A DNA stretch of 64,000 nucleotides, taken from NCBI RefSeq assembly GCF_000974785.1, contig NZ_BBWV01000004.1, forward strand, positions 310,001 through 374,000. The letters are read 5' to 3'. Source of the DNA: Flavihumibacter petaseus NBRC 106054. GTDB lineage: Bacteria; Bacteroidota; Bacteroidia; Chitinophagales; Chitinophagaceae. Positions within the stretch are counted from its first letter, which is position 1; every line of letters starts with the position of its first letter. Positions 61,911 through 64,000 of this stretch are shown piece by piece. The notes under the pieces are model-generated. The model did not search any database. It had not been told where the DNA came from and saw only the letters and a list, made by a program, of their open reading frames with translations. Made by a program: the position numbers and the translations under genes.

Positions 61911-62300
61911 TTACAGGTAGGCCAGGATTTTCTCCTGGCAGGTCTTCAATTCTTCGGGAGACAGTTTGAGTTTGGGCCTTGTAAAGTTGAGATCGTCTGA
62001 ACCGTTGATGGGTGCCAGGTGAAGGTGTGCATGCGGAATTTCGAGGCCTATAACGGCTGCGCCTACCCGATCACAGGGAAAAGCCTGTTCAATGGCTTTT
62101 GCGATGGGCTTGGCAAATACAAGGATCTCAGACAGGTAAGTATCCGGCACTTCGAAAAACTTATCCACTTCAATTTTGGGAACGACCAGTACATGACCGT
62201 GTACCAGGGGGAAGATATCGAGGAAAGCGTAAAATTTATCGTTTTCGGCGACCTTGTAGGCAGGGATTTCGCCGTTAATGATCCTGGTGAATAATGTCAT
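61911..62300 (-). CDS. HIT-family nucleotide hydrolase
   Basis: 129 aa; histidine triad PHAHLHLAPI, with preceding DIFPLVHGHVLVVPK typical of the Hint/HIT branch that hydrolyses adenosine 5'-monophosphoramidates. Starts inside the stop of the upstream gene (ATGA overlap, 62297-62300), so translation is coupled. Confidence 0.92.
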   Translation of the reverse strand: MTLFTRIINGEIPAYKVAENDKFYAFLDIFPLVHGHVLVVPKIEVDKFFEVPDTYLSEILVFAKPIAKAIEQAFPCDRVGAAVIGLEIPHAHLHLAPINGSDDLNFTRPKLKLSPEELKTCQEKILAYL

Positions 62301-63001
62301 CTTGCGGTGATTGGTTGCAGATCTGCCCCCAATGACATCGTCAGTTTGATCTCTTTTGCGTCCCAGGTATCAAAGAAAGGCTGCCAGCGGCCCATACTGT
62401 AAAAGATATCGAAAAGCTCCCTTTCGTTGGCAGGAATGTCTTCCTTATCTGCCCATTCCACATTGGTCACCTTGCCCGATGCATTGATGGTGAGTACAAA
62501 GTTATGGTTCCAGTTGGGAATGGTATTGCTTTTATAATAGGCTGCGCTGAAATATTCCTGCAGTCTTGCACGGCCAAACATGTACAGCGGATCGATCTTG
62601 GTGGTGTAACAGGTCTTAAGGTCTTTCAGATCGCCGTCAGAGAAACCTTCGGGTAACCTGTCGAGTTCGATCCTGAATTTGTCGTTTACCCAGGAGAACA
62701 GGCCGCTGATGGGCTGACCATGGTAATAATAGATGAAGTGTTCGGAACTATCTTCCGGCGAAAAGCGGAGCAGGGTAGTGTCGCCGGCGGAATTATAGAA
62801 CACGCGCGGCCCGGTGGGCTGATCATTGTGGAAAGCGCATTGCATCCTGACAGTGCCGGTGCTGTCGAAAAATAGCCATTCTCCCTGCTTTCTGCCCTGT
62901 TTGTCCAGCGCGTTCAGCTGCATTCCTTTCCAGGCGATCGTCTTCTGTGCGAGGAGACCGAGCGGAAGGAGGAGGACCAGCAGGAATAGTTTTTTCAACA
63001 T
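62297..63001 (-). CDS. Secreted YwqK/MORN-like protein
   Basis: 234 aa with a signal peptide (LLVLLLPLGLLAQ). MORN/YwqK-type repeats appear as KQGEWLFFDSTGTVRMQCAF and PTGPRVFYNSAGDTTLLRF; the C-terminal half (LTINASGKVTNVEW ... WQPFFD) looks like a TonB-C-type beta domain. Function unknown. Overlaps the HIT gene by 4 nt. Confidence 0.7.
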   Translation of the reverse strand: MLKKLFLLVLLLPLGLLAQKTIAWKGMQLNALDKQGRKQGEWLFFDSTGTVRMQCAFHNDQPTGPRVFYNSAGDTTLLRFSPEDSSEHFIYYYHGQPISGLFSWVNDKFRIELDRLPEGFSDGDLKDLKTCYTTKIDPLYMFGRARLQEYFSAAYYKSNTIPNWNHNFVLTINASGKVTNVEWADKEDIPANERELFDIFYSMGRWQPFFDTWDAKEIKLTMSLGADLQPITAR

Positions 63002-63069
63002 GCCGCAAAGCTACCGGCCCAATGTTACCTCAATGTAAAGTCAATGTTACCGGAATATTAACTGCAATA

Positions 63070-63095
63070 AAAAACCGCCCCGTCGGGGGCGGCTT
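63070..63095 (-). terminator. Terminator of greA
   Basis: Stem CCGCCCC (63075-63081) / GGGGCGG (63086-63092), loop GTCG; the minus-strand reading is followed by TTTTTTATT. Confidence 0.8.
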
Positions 63096-63125
63096 CTTCC
63101 GGATATGGGTCCGTTCAACTGCCTG

Positions 63126-63599
63126 TCAGGCAGAAATCTTGTCAATTCTGAATTTCAGTACGCCGGCAGGCGCCTTCACTTCGGCAACTTCGCCTACCAG
63201 TTTACCCAGCAGGCCCTGACCGATCGGGGACGTAACGGAGATCTTTCCGCTCTTCAGATCAGCTTCCTTTTCAGAAACGATCTGGTAGGTCATGGTCTTA
63301 TTGGTAGTAATATTGGTCACGGATACGCGGGTCAGGATCGAAACCTTAGAGGTATCAATCGCATCAGCTTCGAGGATACGTGCGTTTGCCATATCCCCTT
63401 CCATTTTCTTGATCTTGGCTTCCAGGATGCCCTGTGCCTCTTTAGCCGCATCATATTCGGCATTTTCCCGCAAATCTCCCTTTTCCCTTGCTTCGGCAAT
63501 CGCTCTGGAAGCAGCAGGCCGCTCAACTGCCTTCATATGGTGCAGTTCAGCTTTCATTTGCTCCAGTGTCTCTTTGGACACATAAATAACATCAGACAT
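63126..63599 (-). CDS. greA: Transcription elongation factor GreA
   Basis: Rescues backtracked RNA polymerase by stimulating transcript cleavage. 157 aa: N-terminal coiled coil with acidic tip (AEAREKGDLRENAEYDAAKEAQ, the conserved DLxENAEY at the tip) and C-terminal FKBP-like domain (ISVTSPIGQGLLGKLVGEV). Preceded by a perfect Shine-Dalgarno sequence, which is exceptional in this window. A terminator follows. Confidence 0.95.
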   Translation of the reverse strand: MSDVIYVSKETLEQMKAELHHMKAVERPAASRAIAEAREKGDLRENAEYDAAKEAQGILEAKIKKMEGDMANARILEADAIDTSKVSILTRVSVTNITTNKTMTYQIVSEKEADLKSGKISVTSPIGQGLLGKLVGEVAEVKAPAGVLKFRIDKISA

Positions 63600-63605
63600 A
63601 ATTAA

Positions 63606-63613
63606 CCTCCTTT
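63606..63613 (-). promoter_or_regulatory. Perfect Shine-Dalgarno of greA (AAAGGAGG)
   Basis: Minus-strand AAAGGAGG six nt before the greA ATG, fully complementary to the usual 3' end of 16S rRNA. Nearly all other genes in the window lack such a site. Confidence 0.8.
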
Positions 63614-63621
63614 GGTTAAAA

Positions 63622-63666
63622 AGTAAAAAAAAAGAACAACGCCTTCAGATCTCTTGAAAGCGTTGT
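63622..63666 (-). terminator. Terminator of the 2-hydroxyacid dehydrogenase gene
   Basis: Stem ACAACGCCTTCA (63636-63647) / TGAAAGCGTTGT (63655-63666) with one mismatch and a 7-nt loop; the minus-strand reading runs into nine T. It lies directly upstream of the greA promoter region. Confidence 0.8.
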
Positions 63667-63695
63667 ACTTGTATTTCAAAGATAGGAAAACAGGG

Positions 63696-64000
63696 CTACA
63701 ATCCCAATTTTTCCAGTACTACCTGTGCCATTTTAAGATAGGCTTCATGGCTGTATCCCGCGATATGGGGAGTTACCAGCACATTCGGTTTGCTGACCAG
63801 TGTCTGGAGGCGGTTGTATTCTTCGGGAGAATAGGTATCGAGGCGCTCATTTTCAAGAACATCGAGGCCGGCGGCGCTTATTTTACCGCTTTCCAGTGCC
63901 CTGATCACAGCATTGGTATCATGAACTTTACCGCGGCTGGTATTCAGGAAAACAGGTTTCTGTTGCAGGCTGTCAAAAAAGGTATCGTTTGCCAGATGAT
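63696..64000 (-). CDS. D-2-hydroxyacid dehydrogenase family protein, C-terminal part
   Basis: The frame is open to the window edge, so only the last ~101 residues are seen. They read [46 protein letters not shown] and the catalytic VTPHIAGYS, covering the conserved Arg, Glu and His of the D-isomer NAD-dependent 2-hydroxyacid dehydrogenases. It could be a SerA-like phosphoglycerate dehydrogenase or an erythronate-4-phosphate (PdxB) relative; the visible part does not decide. Confidence 0.85.
   Translation of the reverse strand, partial: HLANDTFFDSLQQKPVFLNTSRGKVHDTNAVIRALESGKISAAGLDVLENERLDTYSPEEYNRLQTLVSKPNVLVTPHIAGYSHEAYLKMAQVVLEKLGL

Noticed and set aside
1-64000. tRNA or rRNA genes, insertion sequences, prophage or integrase genes
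   Set aside because: None was recognised by reading: no transposase-like proteins, no terminal inverted repeats with target duplications and no T-loop-type tRNA patterns were found. A covariance-model scan was not possible.

Overview
The window is chromosomal DNA of a Bacteroidota bacterium, most likely of the Chitinophagaceae group. The evidence is a SusC/SusD pair, the type IX secretion regulator PorX, the fused lpxC/fabZ gene, an RprY-like regulator, a DUF3098 protein, and promoters that repeatedly show the Bacteroidota -7 element TAnnTTTG, often only 3-8 nt before the ATG. Shine-Dalgarno sequences are almost absent. No rRNA, tRNA, CRISPR array, insertion sequence, phage gene or integrase was seen. 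GC counted by hand in coding stretches is near 50%.

Layout. 1-980: end of a universal-stress gene, then a non-coding stretch with 11-bp tandem repeats and a very AT-rich block. 980-5400: proteostasis block tig, clpP1, clpP2, clpX and a 59-aa protein. 5470-10330 (minus): porX, a 90-aa protein, an MBL-fold hydrolase, a helix-hairpin-helix membrane protein and an acyl-CoA dehydrogenase. 10400-15590 (plus): lipid A block, HD hydrolase, lpxD, lpxC/fabZ, lpxA and an ABC ATPase. 15590-25730: mixed housekeeping genes (alanine dehydrogenase, tsaE, copper ATPase, recQ, HerA-like ATPase, GroES-like protein, rprY, ruvB, marR). 25800-27870 (minus): DUF937-OmpA protein and M23 peptidase.

27878-44782 is the accessory centrepiece, a probable polysaccharide/oligosaccharide utilization locus. 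It has SusC, SusD, two tandem ~1100-aa lipoproteins, each with seven Ca-binding FG-GAP motifs, an ASPIC/UnbV module and seven more motifs, then a GH65 glycosidase and a GH37 trehalase. A divergently transcribed pair of paralogous membrane-anchored SRPBCC/GyrI-like proteins sits between the halves. A strong hairpin separates susD from the two propeller genes. The enzymes suggest trehalose or related alpha-glucosides, but what the propeller proteins bind cannot be read from the sequence.

45250-52220: a hypothetical gene, a Tricorn-like S41 protease, a secreted unknown protein and a SAM methyltransferase. 52219-63600: leuS (with an AT-rich internal segment), ftsX, DUF3098, uppP, MFS transporter, MBL hydrolase, DUF3108, flippase-like protein, ruvC, HIT protein, YwqK-like protein and greA. 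The window ends inside a 2-hydroxyacid dehydrogenase. Genes are tightly packed, and several convergent pairs abut or overlap at their stop codons.
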